Assembly: GCA_934317005.1 (NCBI GenBank)
Contig: CAKREB010000006.1
Location: forward strand, 1 to 64,000
Length of the DNA: 64,000 nucleotides
Origin: an uncultured Lachnospiraceae bacterium
GTDB lineage: Bacteria; Bacillota; Clostridia; Lachnospirales; Lachnospiraceae
Direction of reading: 5' to 3'
How positions within the stretch are numbered: the first letter of the stretch is position 1; every line of letters starts with the position of its first letter. A program made the translations under genes and the position numbers. This document shows positions 50,676-59,916 of this stretch, piece by piece. The notes beneath the pieces were generated by a model. The model made no database searches. It was not told the DNA's origin and saw only the letters and a list, made by a program, of their open reading frames with translations.

Positions 50676-51233
50676 TTAGAGTAATGATTCAACTAATGCA
50701 GCATTGTCCGGAAGATACATTTCCGGAATCTTGTGATCTGCAGAACCAAAGTTTGTCTTTGCAAATGTGCTGCATACGAAGTCGTGTGTTGCCTGTGTGT
50801 ATTTCAGTGAAAGCGACTGTGCGATATGATTAAAATAATACGGTGTGATCGCATATCCCCAATCCTCCGTGTCCTCGGCATCAAACATCTTTGGTGTCAA
50901 TGACAGAGTCTGATTGGTAGCAGTATTATAGATAGATAATTCAATAAAATTGCTTTCTGCGTTGACACAGCAGCGTAACTCACAGATTTCTTCCATTTTA
51001 CTGCGGAAACGAAGCTTATTTAGTAATGTGGCTTCAAGAGAACCGGAAACAAAAGGCATATCCAGAGCCAGACGACCTTTATCTGTTTTGATCAACTGGA
51101 TCAATTTGTCGATGCTTGTCTGACTTAATACATCACTACCTACGGTATTTTTTTTATCTGTAAGGAATTTGACCAAAGTATCAATTTCTTCCTGACTTAA
51201 TAATGAAAAGCTTTTATTCTTATTCTGGGTCAT
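50676..51233 (-). CDS. Hypothetical protein with two FliM-like LSQxxID motifs
   Basis: A 185-aa soluble protein of unknown function. Near the N-terminus LLSQEEIDTLVKFL resembles the CheY-binding peptide at the start of the flagellar switch protein FliM, and a second copy follows (VLSQTSIDKLIQL). The rest is a mixed alpha/beta region without recognised motifs. No flagellar gene lies nearby, so a motility link is only a guess. ATG 51233 follows AAGGAGG, and the upstream frame is rejected. Confidence 0.75.
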   Translation of the reverse strand: MTQNKNKSFSLLSQEEIDTLVKFLTDKKNTVGSDVLSQTSIDKLIQLIKTDKGRLALDMPFVSGSLEATLLNKLRFRSKMEEICELRCCVNAESNFIELSIYNTATNQTLSLTPKMFDAEDTEDWGYAITPYYFNHIAQSLSLKYTQATHDFVCSTFAKTNFGSADHKIPEMYLPDNAALVESLL

Positions 51234-51477
51234 ATGTTTTACCTCCTTCATTTTATCATTTTATGAACAAACAAATGTCATGATAGATATTCTTAGTATA
51301 ACGTGTTTTTGGAATGGTTTCAAGTCATAAAAGGGAGTACAATGCAAAAAATAGGTAAAGATAAGAAAAAGGAAATACATTTAGCCGGTTATGTACGAAA
51401 AGCAGTACAAATGTGCTTTGTATTTTTCTAAAAGAAGGGAAAGATTTTTGTGAAAATATAGAAAAGAGGATGCATGT

Positions 51478-51672
51478 ATGAAAAAGAAAGTAGAGATCAA
51501 AAAGGCAGAGGATATTACTAAGCTTGCGGCGGAGGAACGCTGTAAGTGGGAGATTGCACTGGAACTTGGTCTGTTTGACAAGGTAGTGGACAAGGGCTGG
51601 AAATCCCTGACTGCCAGAGAAAGTGGTAGGATTGGAGGCATTTTATCTTCTAAAAAGAGAAAGACACAGTAG
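51478..51672 (+). CDS. Alpha/beta-type small acid-soluble spore protein
   Basis: A 64-aa protein. KWEIALELGLFDKV and the later LTARESGRIGGILSSKKR correspond to the conserved DNA-binding segments of alpha/beta SASPs (in the usual form, YEIA.ELG and LT.RE.G..GG). SASPs coat spore DNA and are degraded at germination. EIALELG sits where the GPR protease site is expected. It is divergent and short-tailed. ATG 51478 is preceded by AGAGGA. This implies a spore-forming host. Confidence 0.75.
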   Translation: MKKKVEIKKAEDITKLAAEERCKWEIALELGLFDKVVDKGWKSLTARESGRIGGILSSKKRKTQ

Positions 51673-51816
51673 TAAGTTTGAAAATACAAAGAGAATACTT
51701 GCGAAATGCCCTGAAATCTTGTAAAGTATAAAGTTAGAGATAATGTGAAAACAGTGTTTCCAGCTGCAGAATACTGTGGTATGGAAATTTCTATAAAAAG
51801 AATGATGGAGGGCAGT

Positions 51817-53226
51817 ATGAAAGCAATAAATCTGTACAATACGTTGACAAAAAAGATAGAGCCATTTGTACCAAACGAAGAGGGAAAGGTCGGTATGTAT
51901 ACCTGTGGCCCGACGGTGTATCATTTTGCACATATTGGAAACTTGCGCAGCTATATTATGGAAGATGTTTTGGAAAAGACCTTCCGCTATGCCGGATATG
52001 ATGTAAAGCGTGTCATGAATATCACGGATGTAGGTCATCTTTCCAGCGATGCTGACAGTGGTGAAGATAAGATGTTAATGGGTGCAAAGCGCGAGCATAA
52101 GACAGTGATGGAGATTGCAAAGTTTTATCGGGATGCTTTTTTTGAAGATTGCAGAAAGTTAAACATTAAAACACCCGATGTGGTAGAACCTGCAACAAAC
52201 TGTATTGCAGAGTTTATTCATATGATTGAAACGTTGATTGAGAAGGAATATGCTTACGTGGCAGGTGGAAATGTCTACTTTGATACCGGCAAGCTGAAAA
52301 ATTACTATGTACTTTCCAATCAGAACGAAGAAGAGCTGATGGTCGGAGCGCGTGATGATGTAGAAGAGGATGTCAATAAAAGAAATAAGACCGATTTTGT
52401 ACTCTGGTTTACGAAATCAAAGTTTGATTCGCAGGAGTTAAAGTGGGATAGTCCCTGGGGCGTTGGTTATCCGGGATGGCATATTGAGTGCTCTGCGATC
52501 AGTATCAAACATCTGGGAGAATATCTGGATATCCATTGTGGCGGAATTGACAATGTATTCCCACATCATACCAATGAGATTGCCCAAAGCGAGGCATATC
52601 TGGGTCATAAATGGTGCAACTACTGGTTCCATGTGCTTCATCTGAATGACAGTACCGGAAAAATGAGCAAGTCAAAGGGAGATTTTTTGACGGTTTCACT
52701 TTTGGAGAAAAAGGGATATGATCCGTTAGTATATCGTATGTTCTGTCTGCAGTCACATTACCGCAAACCGCTTCTTTTTAACTACGAAGTGTTAGATAAC
52801 GTGAAAGTAGCCTACGAAAAGCTTTTAAAGAGAATCGCAGGACTTGGCACGGAGGGAGAACTGCAGAAGGAACAGATGGCACAGTATCAGGATGCATTTA
52901 TGCAGGCACTTGGAAATGATATCAATACTTCACAGGCATTAACGGTAGTCTATGATGTTTTAAAGGCAGAACTAAATGATGCGAGCAAGCGTGTGCTGAT
53001 CGAAGAGTTTGATACAGTACTTTCCCTGAATCTGACAAAGGAAGCTGAGAAGGAAGAGGTAGATACAGAACTGGCTTCTTATGTGGAGGATATGATCGCA
53101 CAGCGAAAAGAGGCACGCAAGGCGAAAGACTTTGCAAAGGCAGATGCGATCCGCGAGGAACTTTTGGAAAAAGGCATAGAGATAAAAGACACAAGAGAGG
53201 GCACAACGTGGAGTCTGATTCAGTAG
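51817..53226 (+). CDS. cysS: Cysteinyl-tRNA synthetase
   Basis: Charges tRNA-Cys. The 469-aa enzyme has YTCGPTVYHFAHIGNLRS (HIGH plus first zinc cysteine), GWHIECSAIS, GGIDNVFPHHTNE and KMSKSKGD. ATG 51817 follows ATGGAGGG; the open frame from 51745 adds 24 non-conserved residues and is rejected. The Fur-type gene follows in 19 bp. Confidence 0.97.
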   Translation: MKAINLYNTLTKKIEPFVPNEEGKVGMYTCGPTVYHFAHIGNLRSYIMEDVLEKTFRYAGYDVKRVMNITDVGHLSSDADSGEDKMLMGAKREHKTVMEIAKFYRDAFFEDCRKLNIKTPDVVEPATNCIAEFIHMIETLIEKEYAYVAGGNVYFDTGKLKNYYVLSNQNEEELMVGARDDVEEDVNKRNKTDFVLWFTKSKFDSQELKWDSPWGVGYPGWHIECSAISIKHLGEYLDIHCGGIDNVFPHHTNEIAQSEAYLGHKWCNYWFHVLHLNDSTGKMSKSKGDFLTVSLLEKKGYDPLVYRMFCLQSHYRKPLLFNYEVLDNVKVAYEKLLKRIAGLGTEGELQKEQMAQYQDAFMQALGNDINTSQALTVVYDVLKAELNDASKRVLIEEFDTVLSLNLTKEAEKEEVDTELASYVEDMIAQRKEARKAKDFAKADAIREELLEKGIEIKDTREGTTWSLIQ

Positions 53227-53245
53227 AAATGAGGAGCGATACTTT

Positions 53246-53713
53246 ATGAATCATGCAAAACAATACCATACGAAGCAGCAGAAGGTCATTTTGGAATTTA
53301 TGGAGAAAAAAGAGCACGACTATGTGACGGCAAGTCAGATTGCAGAATACTTAAAAAAGACAGGGGAGTCGGTTGGGCTGACGACAATCTATCGTCAGTT
53401 AGACCGTTTCTGCAAAGAAGGTATCGTGCAGAAGCTGGTGTTAGATGGCAATAGTGGCGCATGTTATCAGTACATTGGTGATCATGCGGAAGAGGAAAGC
53501 CAGTTTTTGCTAAAATGCGAGGATTGTGGTGATATTCTGAATATGGACTGCGGTCATATGAAGGAGTTGTATTCGCATGTGTTAGAGGAACATCATTTTA
53601 ACGTAAATCCACATCGCACCATGTTTTACGGAGTGTGTGAGAAGTGTCTGGATAAGGAAGAAAAGATGGCGCAGGCATCTGACAAAAAGCAGAAAGAAAA
53701 AATGCAGGATTAA
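53246..53713 (+). CDS. Fur-family metal-dependent repressor
   Basis: A 155-aa winged-helix repressor. The DNA helix region contains VGLTTIYRQLDRFCKEG, and the two zinc-structural CxxC pairs are CEDCGD and CEKC. The HHFNVNPHRTMFYG segment matches metal-ligand positions. Fur, Zur and PerR cannot be told apart by eye; the C-terminus has an extra lysine-rich tail (KKQKEKMQD). ATG 53246 follows TGAGGAG. Downstream 230 bp up to the GH31 gene hold nothing clear. Confidence 0.9.
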   Translation: MNHAKQYHTKQQKVILEFMEKKEHDYVTASQIAEYLKKTGESVGLTTIYRQLDRFCKEGIVQKLVLDGNSGACYQYIGDHAEEESQFLLKCEDCGDILNMDCGHMKELYSHVLEEHHFNVNPHRTMFYGVCEKCLDKEEKMAQASDKKQKEKMQD

Positions 53714-53945
53714 AATATCCATAACGTTAGATAACGATGTGGAAAATGATGCAAAACATCAAGATAGTGTTAAAAAAAGAGCTGATAGTTATAGACGTAA
53801 TGTTATTATGTTAATATAATGATATCAGAACGTTACAAAGAGGATTTGTAGCGAGAAAAAGATCAAGGTAATAACATTGCAGTTAATCTGTTTTACAGAG
53901 CAGGCAGTGTGTTAAGAGAAACGAAATATTGAAAGGAGAGTTACA

Positions 53946-56294
53946 ATGAAAGTAGCAGACGGATTTTGGTTAAGCAAAAAGGGATACAATGTAAACTATG
54001 CATCACAGGCATACAAGGTTGAGACTACGGAAAATTCAATTAAGGTGTTGGCAACACCGTATACCGTTATGAACCGTGGTATGACATTAGGTGGACCAAA
54101 CCTTGAGATTACATATTCTTCTACATCAGAGAATATCATTAAGGTTCATATTGATCATTATAGAGGTGGATTAGACAATATTCCTCGCTTTGAATTAAAC
54201 GAAGATACAGGCTATACACCAACGATCAACCGCACAGAGGATAAGGTTGAACTGATCTCCGGAAACACAAAGGTTGTGATCAAGATTGGTGATGACTGGG
54301 ATGTTGCATTCTACTATAAAGACAGACTTTTGACAGGCGGTGGCTGGAGATCTACTTCTATCATTGATGAAAGCCAGTTTACAGCAAATGCGCGCATGGC
54401 ACTTCAGGAGGATGACCAGTTCTTTAACTATCCACAGGATCCACATACAACATATATCCGTGAGCAGTTAAAGACAGACATTGGTGAGTGTATTTATGGA
54501 TTTGGTGAGAAGTTCACACCGTTTGTAAAGAATGGTCAGGTTGTTGAAACATGGAACAATGATGGTGGTACATGCTCTGATCAGAGTTACAAAAATATTC
54601 CATTTTACATTTCATCTAAGAGCTATGGTGTGTTTGTAAACAGCTCGGATAAGATTTCATTTGAAGTAAACTCTGATACAGTATCAAAGGTTACATTTAC
54701 CATTCCGGGTGAAGAGTTAGAATACTTTGTAATCGGTGGTGAGGACTTAGAGGATGTTCTTGCAAACTATACAACACTGACAGGTAAACCGGCACTTCCA
54801 CCGGCATATTCCTTTGGTTTATGGCTTTCTACATCATTCACAACAAATTATGATGAGAAGACAGTAAACAGCTTTATCGATGGTATGGCTGAGAGAAAGA
54901 TTCCTCTTCAGGTGTTTCATTTTGACTGCTTCTGGATGAAAGAATATGAGTGGTGTAACTTTGAGTGGGATAAGGATATGTTCCCGGATCCGGAAGGAAT
55001 GTTAAAGCGTCTGCATGAAAAAGGATTAGAGATCTGCGTATGGATCAACTCTTACATTGGTCAGCAGTCTAAGCTTTTCGATATCGGAAAAGAAAAAGGA
55101 TACTTTATCAAGAATCTGGATGGAAGTGTATTCCAGTCAGATATGTGGCAGCCTGGTATGGCAATCGTTGACTTTACAAATCCGGAAGCCTGCGAATGGT
55201 ATAAGGGACTGTTAAAGAAGCTCTTTGACATGGGCGTAAACAACATTAAGACAGACTTTGGTGAGAGAATCCCTACAAAGTGTAAATATTACAATGGTAT
55301 GGATCCGATCAAGATGCATAACTACTATACATACCTTTATAATAAGGTTGTATTTGAAGCATTGGAAGACTACTATGGAAAAGACAAGGCTTGCCTCTTT
55401 GCACGTAGTGCAACAGTAGGTGGACAGAAGTTCCCTGTTCATTGGGGTGGTGACTGCTACGCAGATTATTCAGCGATGTCAGAAACACTTCATGGTGGAT
55501 TATCTCTTTGCTCTTCCGGTTTCGGCTTCTTCTCTCATGATATGGGTGGCTTTGAAGCGACAGCTCCGGCAGATATCTACAAGAGATGGTGCGCATTTGG
55601 ATGCCTTTCTACACACAGCCGTTTACATGGTTCTACTTCTTACAGAGTACCATGGGCTTATGATGATGAAGCGTGTGACGTACTTCGCCACTATGTTGTA
55701 TTAAAGGGAAGACTGATGCCTTATCTTTGGGCACAGGCTAACAAGACACATAATGTCGGTGTGCCAATGATGCGTTCTATGATCGTAGCATTTACAGGTG
55801 ATACTGCTTGTAAATATCTGGATCAGCAGTACATGTTAGGTGACAACCTTTGCGTCGTTCCTGTCATGAATGAAGAAGGAATTGCAGAGTTTTATGTGCC
55901 TGACTGTGGAACATGGACAGATATCCAGAGTGGTGAAACATATGAAGGTGGCAGATATTATACAAGAAAATGTGATTATTTCCAGACACCTGTACTGGCT
56001 CGTCCAAACAGCATTGTTACATTTGGTAACTTTGATGCAGAAGATAAGATGAATGTTGTATATGATTATCTTCAGGATGCAGAGGCTGTTGTATATGCTT
56101 TGGAAGATGGCAAGACAGCAGAAGCAGTTATTTATGACAGTGAGTCTAATAAGATTACAGACATTACTGCAACACGCAAGGGCAATGTGATTACAGTATC
56201 TTATGCAGCAACAGATAAGAGCTTTAAGGTTACAGCAGAAGGCAAGACCGTAGAAGCTGCTGCCGGTACTACAAGTGTAGAGATTACACTGTAA
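53946..56294 (+). CDS. yicI: GH31 alpha-xylosidase (YicI family)
   Basis: Removes alpha-xylose from xyloglucan oligosaccharides such as isoprimeverose; cytoplasmic, no signal peptide. The 782-aa enzyme has nucleophile Asp437 in KTDFGE and acid/base Asp503 in HWGGDC, 66 residues apart as in E. coli YicI, with the N-terminal beta-sandwich (GFGEKFTPF) and RSATVGGQKFPVHW. ATG 53946 follows GAAAGGAGAG. An alpha-glucosidase of the same family is possible, but the KTDFGE and HDMGGFE contexts are typical of alpha-xylosidases. Confidence 0.92.
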   Translation: MKVADGFWLSKKGYNVNYASQAYKVETTENSIKVLATPYTVMNRGMTLGGPNLEITYSSTSENIIKVHIDHYRGGLDNIPRFELNEDTGYTPTINRTEDKVELISGNTKVVIKIGDDWDVAFYYKDRLLTGGGWRSTSIIDESQFTANARMALQEDDQFFNYPQDPHTTYIREQLKTDIGECIYGFGEKFTPFVKNGQVVETWNNDGGTCSDQSYKNIPFYISSKSYGVFVNSSDKISFEVNSDTVSKVTFTIPGEELEYFVIGGEDLEDVLANYTTLTGKPALPPAYSFGLWLSTSFTTNYDEKTVNSFIDGMAERKIPLQVFHFDCFWMKEYEWCNFEWDKDMFPDPEGMLKRLHEKGLEICVWINSYIGQQSKLFDIGKEKGYFIKNLDGSVFQSDMWQPGMAIVDFTNPEACEWYKGLLKKLFDMGVNNIKTDFGERIPTKCKYYNGMDPIKMHNYYTYLYNKVVFEALEDYYGKDKACLFARSATVGGQKFPVHWGGDCYADYSAMSETLHGGLSLCSSGFGFFSHDMGGFEATAPADIYKRWCAFGCLSTHSRLHGSTSYRVPWAYDDEACDVLRHYVVLKGRLMPYLWAQANKTHNVGVPMMRSMIVAFTGDTACKYLDQQYMLGDNLCVVPVMNEEGIAEFYVPDCGTWTDIQSGETYEGGRYYTRKCDYFQTPVLARPNSIVTFGNFDAEDKMNVVYDYLQDAEAVVYALEDGKTAEAVIYDSESNKITDITATRKGNVITVSYAATDKSFKVTAEGKTVEAAAGTTSVEITL

Positions 56295-56372
56295 TCAATG
56301 CGTTGGAAAACGATAGGCGTTTTGTAAAGACAAAAATGGTTACTCATTTGCAGTAACTGATCAATAACAAAT

Positions 56373-56425
56373 AGGACTGTCGCTTTGAGGAAGGAATACT
56401 CTTAAAGCGTACAGTTCTATTTTAC
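56373..56425 (+). terminator. Terminator after the alpha-xylosidase gene
   Basis: AGGACTGT and ACAGTTCT close an interrupted stem (CGCTTT/AAAGCG inside) followed by ATTTTACTTT. The run of T is broken, so it is moderate. Confidence 0.5.
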
Positions 56426-56550
56426 TTTATGGGAAGATTTTGCTATAGTAGTAGTATGCCAATAAAAATTTCTATAGCAAACCTGTTTGTTTTGGAAATT
56501 CTTGTTAGGACGCCGGAACTGGCGGTGTCGTGTAAGATACTAAGGAGGGA

Positions 56551-57723
56551 ATGAGGTTGTTGTCAGAGGATATGAGGGAAAGAGAAACAAAGAAGAGAAA
56601 AATGATATTTTGGTGCTGCATTGCAGCAATCGCAGTATTGTTTGTTGTTTTGCTATTTGTGTTGATACATTTTGTAAAAGCAAAGAATCATGTTGATACA
56701 TTTTTGGAACGGATTGAGCAAAGCCAGAGTGGGAAAACTACGATGGGAAAGCTGACAGATTTTTCATGGGAAAAAGGTTACTGCTTCTTGCCGTATATGT
56801 CAAAAGAAGATATGGAAAAAAATCTTGGATTTTCTTCGGGAAAGCTTAAAGATAACACGGTAAATGATGATGTGTACTATATAGTATTTGTAGAAAAGAA
56901 AAAGGTGGTTGCAACATTACATACCAATATACGTGAAAATATTACATTTGATATTACTTCAGACTTTACGCCGGAAAGCAAGGTGCAGATTACGCGAAAG
57001 GCAAAGGGAAAGGTAACTGTTTCTTTGTGGAAGGAAAATACATCGAAAAAAGAAAAGGTAGTTGTGAAGAAGGAAACAGAAGCGGAAGAAGTGCAGAAGC
57101 AGGAGGATAGTGTATATTCTTTTTTGCAAGGGCCAAAGTCATGGAAAAGAAGGATTGCATGGTCCGGTGAATGGGGAGAAAGCTTTTATGATGGCGGCTC
57201 CTTTGGCGGATTTGGCTGTGGTCTGTGCTGTGTGGCTAATCTGTATTCAACATTGACAGAATATGAAAGTTCACCGATTGACGCGTACCGCTATGCGAAG
57301 AAAAAGACAGATTATCGTGGCGGTGGTGCGATTCAGTGGGGATATCTTAGAAAAACCCTGTCTGCGATGGGGTTTGACTGCAAGGTGAAAAAGAAGCCGC
57401 AGAAATATGCGGATTTTCAAAAGGAGCTGAAAGAAAGTATGGGAACGATCGTGCTTGTCAGCAATCAGGACTCTGCCTGCTTTTGGAAAGACACACCGGG
57501 GCATTATGTAACCGTCTTTTTGTATGATGAAAAGGCGGATAAGGTGTTTTTGGCAGATTCCGGAGAACCTAAGCGGAATCGCAGATGGATTGCGTTAAAG
57601 AAGGTATATCAGTCCTTAAAAACGTCGAGTGACTGGCAGTATCTTCCGGTGACGGGATATGATAAAACTAAGGATCACTGGAAGCATAAGGTGGCAAATG
57701 GTACATGGGTAAGAAAAGAGTGA
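56551..57723 (+). CDS. Membrane-anchored C39-like cysteine peptidase family protein
   Basis: A 390-aa protein. A basic start leads to a membrane helix at ~18-43. An extracytoplasmic region of ~150 residues follows, with a Lys/Glu-rich linker (~165-190). The C-terminal papain-like domain carries Cys223 in FGCGLCCVANLY, a histidine in PGHYVTVFLYD and an Asp in FLADSGE, the C39-type triad order. It could cleave peptide bonds in cell-wall or secreted substrates; it lacks an ABC module. The start is uncertain: AGGAGG lies 2 nt from ATG 56551, 8 nt from TTG 56557, and ATG 56572 is further down. Confidence 0.78.
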   Translation: MRLLSEDMRERETKKRKMIFWCCIAAIAVLFVVLLFVLIHFVKAKNHVDTFLERIEQSQSGKTTMGKLTDFSWEKGYCFLPYMSKEDMEKNLGFSSGKLKDNTVNDDVYYIVFVEKKKVVATLHTNIRENITFDITSDFTPESKVQITRKAKGKVTVSLWKENTSKKEKVVVKKETEAEEVQKQEDSVYSFLQGPKSWKRRIAWSGEWGESFYDGGSFGGFGCGLCCVANLYSTLTEYESSPIDAYRYAKKKTDYRGGGAIQWGYLRKTLSAMGFDCKVKKKPQKYADFQKELKESMGTIVLVSNQDSACFWKDTPGHYVTVFLYDEKADKVFLADSGEPKRNRRWIALKKVYQSLKTSSDWQYLPVTGYDKTKDHWKHKVANGTWVRKE

Positions 57724-57757
57724 ATCATCCTATCAAAGGTTTGATTCACTTTTTTTG
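57719..57757 (+). terminator. Terminator after the C39-like gene
   Basis: AGTGAATCA (57719-57727) and TGATTCACT (57742-57750) pair perfectly, then seven T. Confidence 0.85.
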
Positions 57758-57779
57758 TGTCATTGTGTCAAAAATACTA

Positions 57780-57833
57780 TTGACAAAAATAGAAAACTGT
57801 ATTATTGTATTACTTAGATAATACAATAATACA
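57780..57833 (+). promoter_or_regulatory. Promoter with a 15-bp inverted-repeat operator over the -10 box
   Basis: TTGACA (57780-57785) and TATTGT (57803-57808) have a 17-bp spacer. The repeat TGTATTATTGTATTA (57798-57812) / TAATACAATAATACA (57819-57833) is perfect, with CTTAGA between, and covers the -10 box and start site. It is a fitting site for the GntR-type regulator encoded 30 bp downstream. Confidence 0.8.
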
Positions 57834-57862
57834 AAACGTATTATGAGGAGAGGAGGTGTCGT

Positions 57863-58222
57863 ATGGAGTGGAAATTTACCGATGATGCTCCAATCTATCA
57901 GCAGATCATGGATATCATGAAGCAGCAGATAGCCAGTGGGGAACTGAAAGCCGGACAGAAGTTATCCTCTGTGCGGGAACTTGCGTTGGAAGCCGGGGTA
58001 AATCCAAACACGATGCAAAAGGCATTGGCGGAGCTGGAGAGGGAAGGTCTTCTGTATTCTCAGCGGACGGCAGGGCGTTTCGTTGCAGGACAGGAGGAAA
58101 TACGAGAGGGATTGCAAAAGGAGTTAATGATGGAATATGTAGAAGAATTTTTAGAAAAAATGAAAAAACTTGGCTTTAGTGTGGAAGAAGTGATTGAATT
58201 TCTGCAAAAGAAAGTGATGTAA
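57863..58222 (+). CDS. GntR-family regulator, YtrA type
   Basis: A 119-aa repressor of the short YtrA class. The winged helix (IYQQIMDIMKQQIASGELKAG; LSSVRELALEAGVNPNTMQKAL) fills the first ~75 residues, and a short helical tail replaces the usual ligand domain. It heads an ABC exporter-like operon, the classic YtrA arrangement responding to envelope stress. The perfect inverted repeat in its promoter is a likely autoregulatory site. ATG 57863 follows AGGAGGTG. Confidence 0.92.
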   Translation: MEWKFTDDAPIYQQIMDIMKQQIASGELKAGQKLSSVRELALEAGVNPNTMQKALAELEREGLLYSQRTAGRFVAGQEEIREGLQKELMMEYVEEFLEKMKKLGFSVEEVIEFLQKKVM

Positions 58223-58293
58223 AAGATTCATGCGGTAAAACAGGAATATTGTGCAGCGCAGAGGGGCGTTTGAAGCAAGAGAGGAGTGACGAA

Positions 58294-58983
58294 ATGATAC
58301 AATGTAAAAATGTAATAAAAAAATATGGGAAAAAGGAAGCGTTAGCAGACTTTTCTCTGGAGCTGGAAAAGGGAAAGATTATTGGAATTCTGGGACCAAA
58401 TGGAAGCGGCAAGACAACATTTATCAAAGTGTTAGCGGGACTTTTAACAACAGAGGGCGGTGTTGTACGGATTGTGGGAAAAGAAATCGGCGTGGAAACC
58501 AAAAAGATGGTGTCGTATTTGCCGGAAAGACCATATTTTTCCAGTTCTCTCAAGGTAAAAGATACGATCAGGGCATTTGAAGATTTTTACGAAGATTTTG
58601 ATCGTGATACGGCAATTAAAATGCTGCAGACTTTGCAGATTGATCAAAACAGCAAGATTTCTTCCTTGTCGAAGGGAAATCGTGAAAAGGTACAGCTTGT
58701 ATTAGTTATGAGCCGCCGTGCAAAGATATATCTTTTAGATGAACCGATGGGTGGCGTAGATCCTGCGGCAAGAGATTTTATTCTAAAGACGATTCTTGGC
58801 AATTATAATGAGGAGGCATGTGTCCTGATTTCGACACACCTGATCAGTGACGTGGAGAAGATATTAGACGAAGTGGTATTTATCAAAAATGGAAAAATGG
58901 TGTTACATGAGTCTGTAGATCAGATTAGGGAGGAAGAACAGAAATCGGTAGATGCATTGTTTCGGGAGGTGTTTGCATGTTAG
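58294..58983 (+). CDS. ABC transporter ATP-binding protein
   Basis: A 229-aa ATPase with Walker A GPNGSGKTT, a Q-loop in PERPYFSSSLKV, signature SLSKGNREK and Walker B IYLLDEPMGGVDP. The next gene supplies the membrane half. ATG 58294 follows GAGAGGAG; the frame is open from 58249. The LSKG (for LSGG) signature is common in the YtrB/CcmA-like exporter group. Substrate unknown. Confidence 0.92.
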   Translation: MIQCKNVIKKYGKKEALADFSLELEKGKIIGILGPNGSGKTTFIKVLAGLLTTEGGVVRIVGKEIGVETKKMVSYLPERPYFSSSLKVKDTIRAFEDFYEDFDRDTAIKMLQTLQIDQNSKISSLSKGNREKVQLVLVMSRRAKIYLLDEPMGGVDPAARDFILKTILGNYNEEACVLISTHLISDVEKILDEVVFIKNGKMVLHESVDQIREEEQKSVDALFREVFAC

Positions 58984-59822
58984 GAAAATTAATACGCTAC
59001 GACAGTAAGATTCAGATGAAGTTTTATAGCGGAGTTTATATGGTGATGGGAGTAGTGGCATTGCTTGCAGCCATTTTAAAAGCATTACAAAGAAAGTTTG
59101 AATATGCACTTGTTTTTCAATATGGGTATCAGGTTACGTGGCTGTTTTGTCGGGTGGCTGCCGTTGTTTTAGTGATCGGAAGTATTATCTATGCGGTTGG
59201 TTTCTTTCGTAAGAACCTATTTAAGGATGAAGGATATTTTATGCATACCCTGCCTGTGGCAGCATGGCAGCTTTTTGTCAGTAAGCTGATCACATGTACA
59301 ATATGGATATGGATTTCGATTGGCGTGGCTGTTCTTGGATGTATGCTTGGCAGCTTGCATGTTTCTTTGTCGTTTTGGAATGTCATGCAGGAAAGTGGTA
59401 TTACAGAGCGCTCGGTATTCCTGTATGCGCTTCCTATGTTGGTTTTGGCAATTCCGGCAGCACTCAGCCAGTTTTATGTTAGTCTTGCGATCGGTTATAC
59501 CTGGAAAGTGCAGGGAGCACCGGTTGATCGTGATATCCTGTCGGTTGTGGCAGTGGTGATCACATATACGGCTCAGCAGATCGTTTCGGTTATTGCTTTG
59601 TTTGGATATTTATTAGTGCGATGTGGAAATGTTTTTTCACCGTATTTGACCAAACGGCTGGAAGCTATGTTTAATGGCTTGAATCAGACGGATTCTGCGG
59701 AGGCTTTGTCGTCTTATGTCAGGGGAATCTTTGGTATTGCAACGGTAACGATGTTAGTGACCGGTGGAGTATTCTGTGCCCTGAGCATCTGGAGGATGAG
59801 CAGACATTTGAATATGGAATAG
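58977..59822 (+). CDS. ABC transporter membrane protein
   Basis: A 281-aa integral membrane protein with about six hydrophobic segments (e.g. 15-37, 51-72, 98-120, 145-170, 185-210, 250-275). It starts inside the ATPase gene (ATG 58977, 7-nt overlap), so the two form one complex. It shows no catalytic motif. Typical of YtrA-regulated exporters; substrate unknown. GGAGGTG precedes the start. Confidence 0.88.
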   Translation: MLGKLIRYDSKIQMKFYSGVYMVMGVVALLAAILKALQRKFEYALVFQYGYQVTWLFCRVAAVVLVIGSIIYAVGFFRKNLFKDEGYFMHTLPVAAWQLFVSKLITCTIWIWISIGVAVLGCMLGSLHVSLSFWNVMQESGITERSVFLYALPMLVLAIPAALSQFYVSLAIGYTWKVQGAPVDRDILSVVAVVITYTAQQIVSVIALFGYLLVRCGNVFSPYLTKRLEAMFNGLNQTDSAEALSSYVRGIFGIATVTMLVTGGVFCALSIWRMSRHLNME

Positions 59823-59916
59823 CAGCTTCAAAACTTGTCAGTACTTCTGATTTGCGGTAAGATGATAGATAAAAAGACAGGGTGGGACCGCGGAAATGTG
59901 ACAAGGAGGCGAAGGT

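Noticed and set aside
59875..59895. AGGGTGGGACCGCGG, which resembles the T-box consensus
   Set aside because: The permease gene ends only about 50 bp upstream, leaving no room for stem I or an antiterminator/terminator pair, and the downstream gene is an AraC regulator. Coincidence or decayed remnant.
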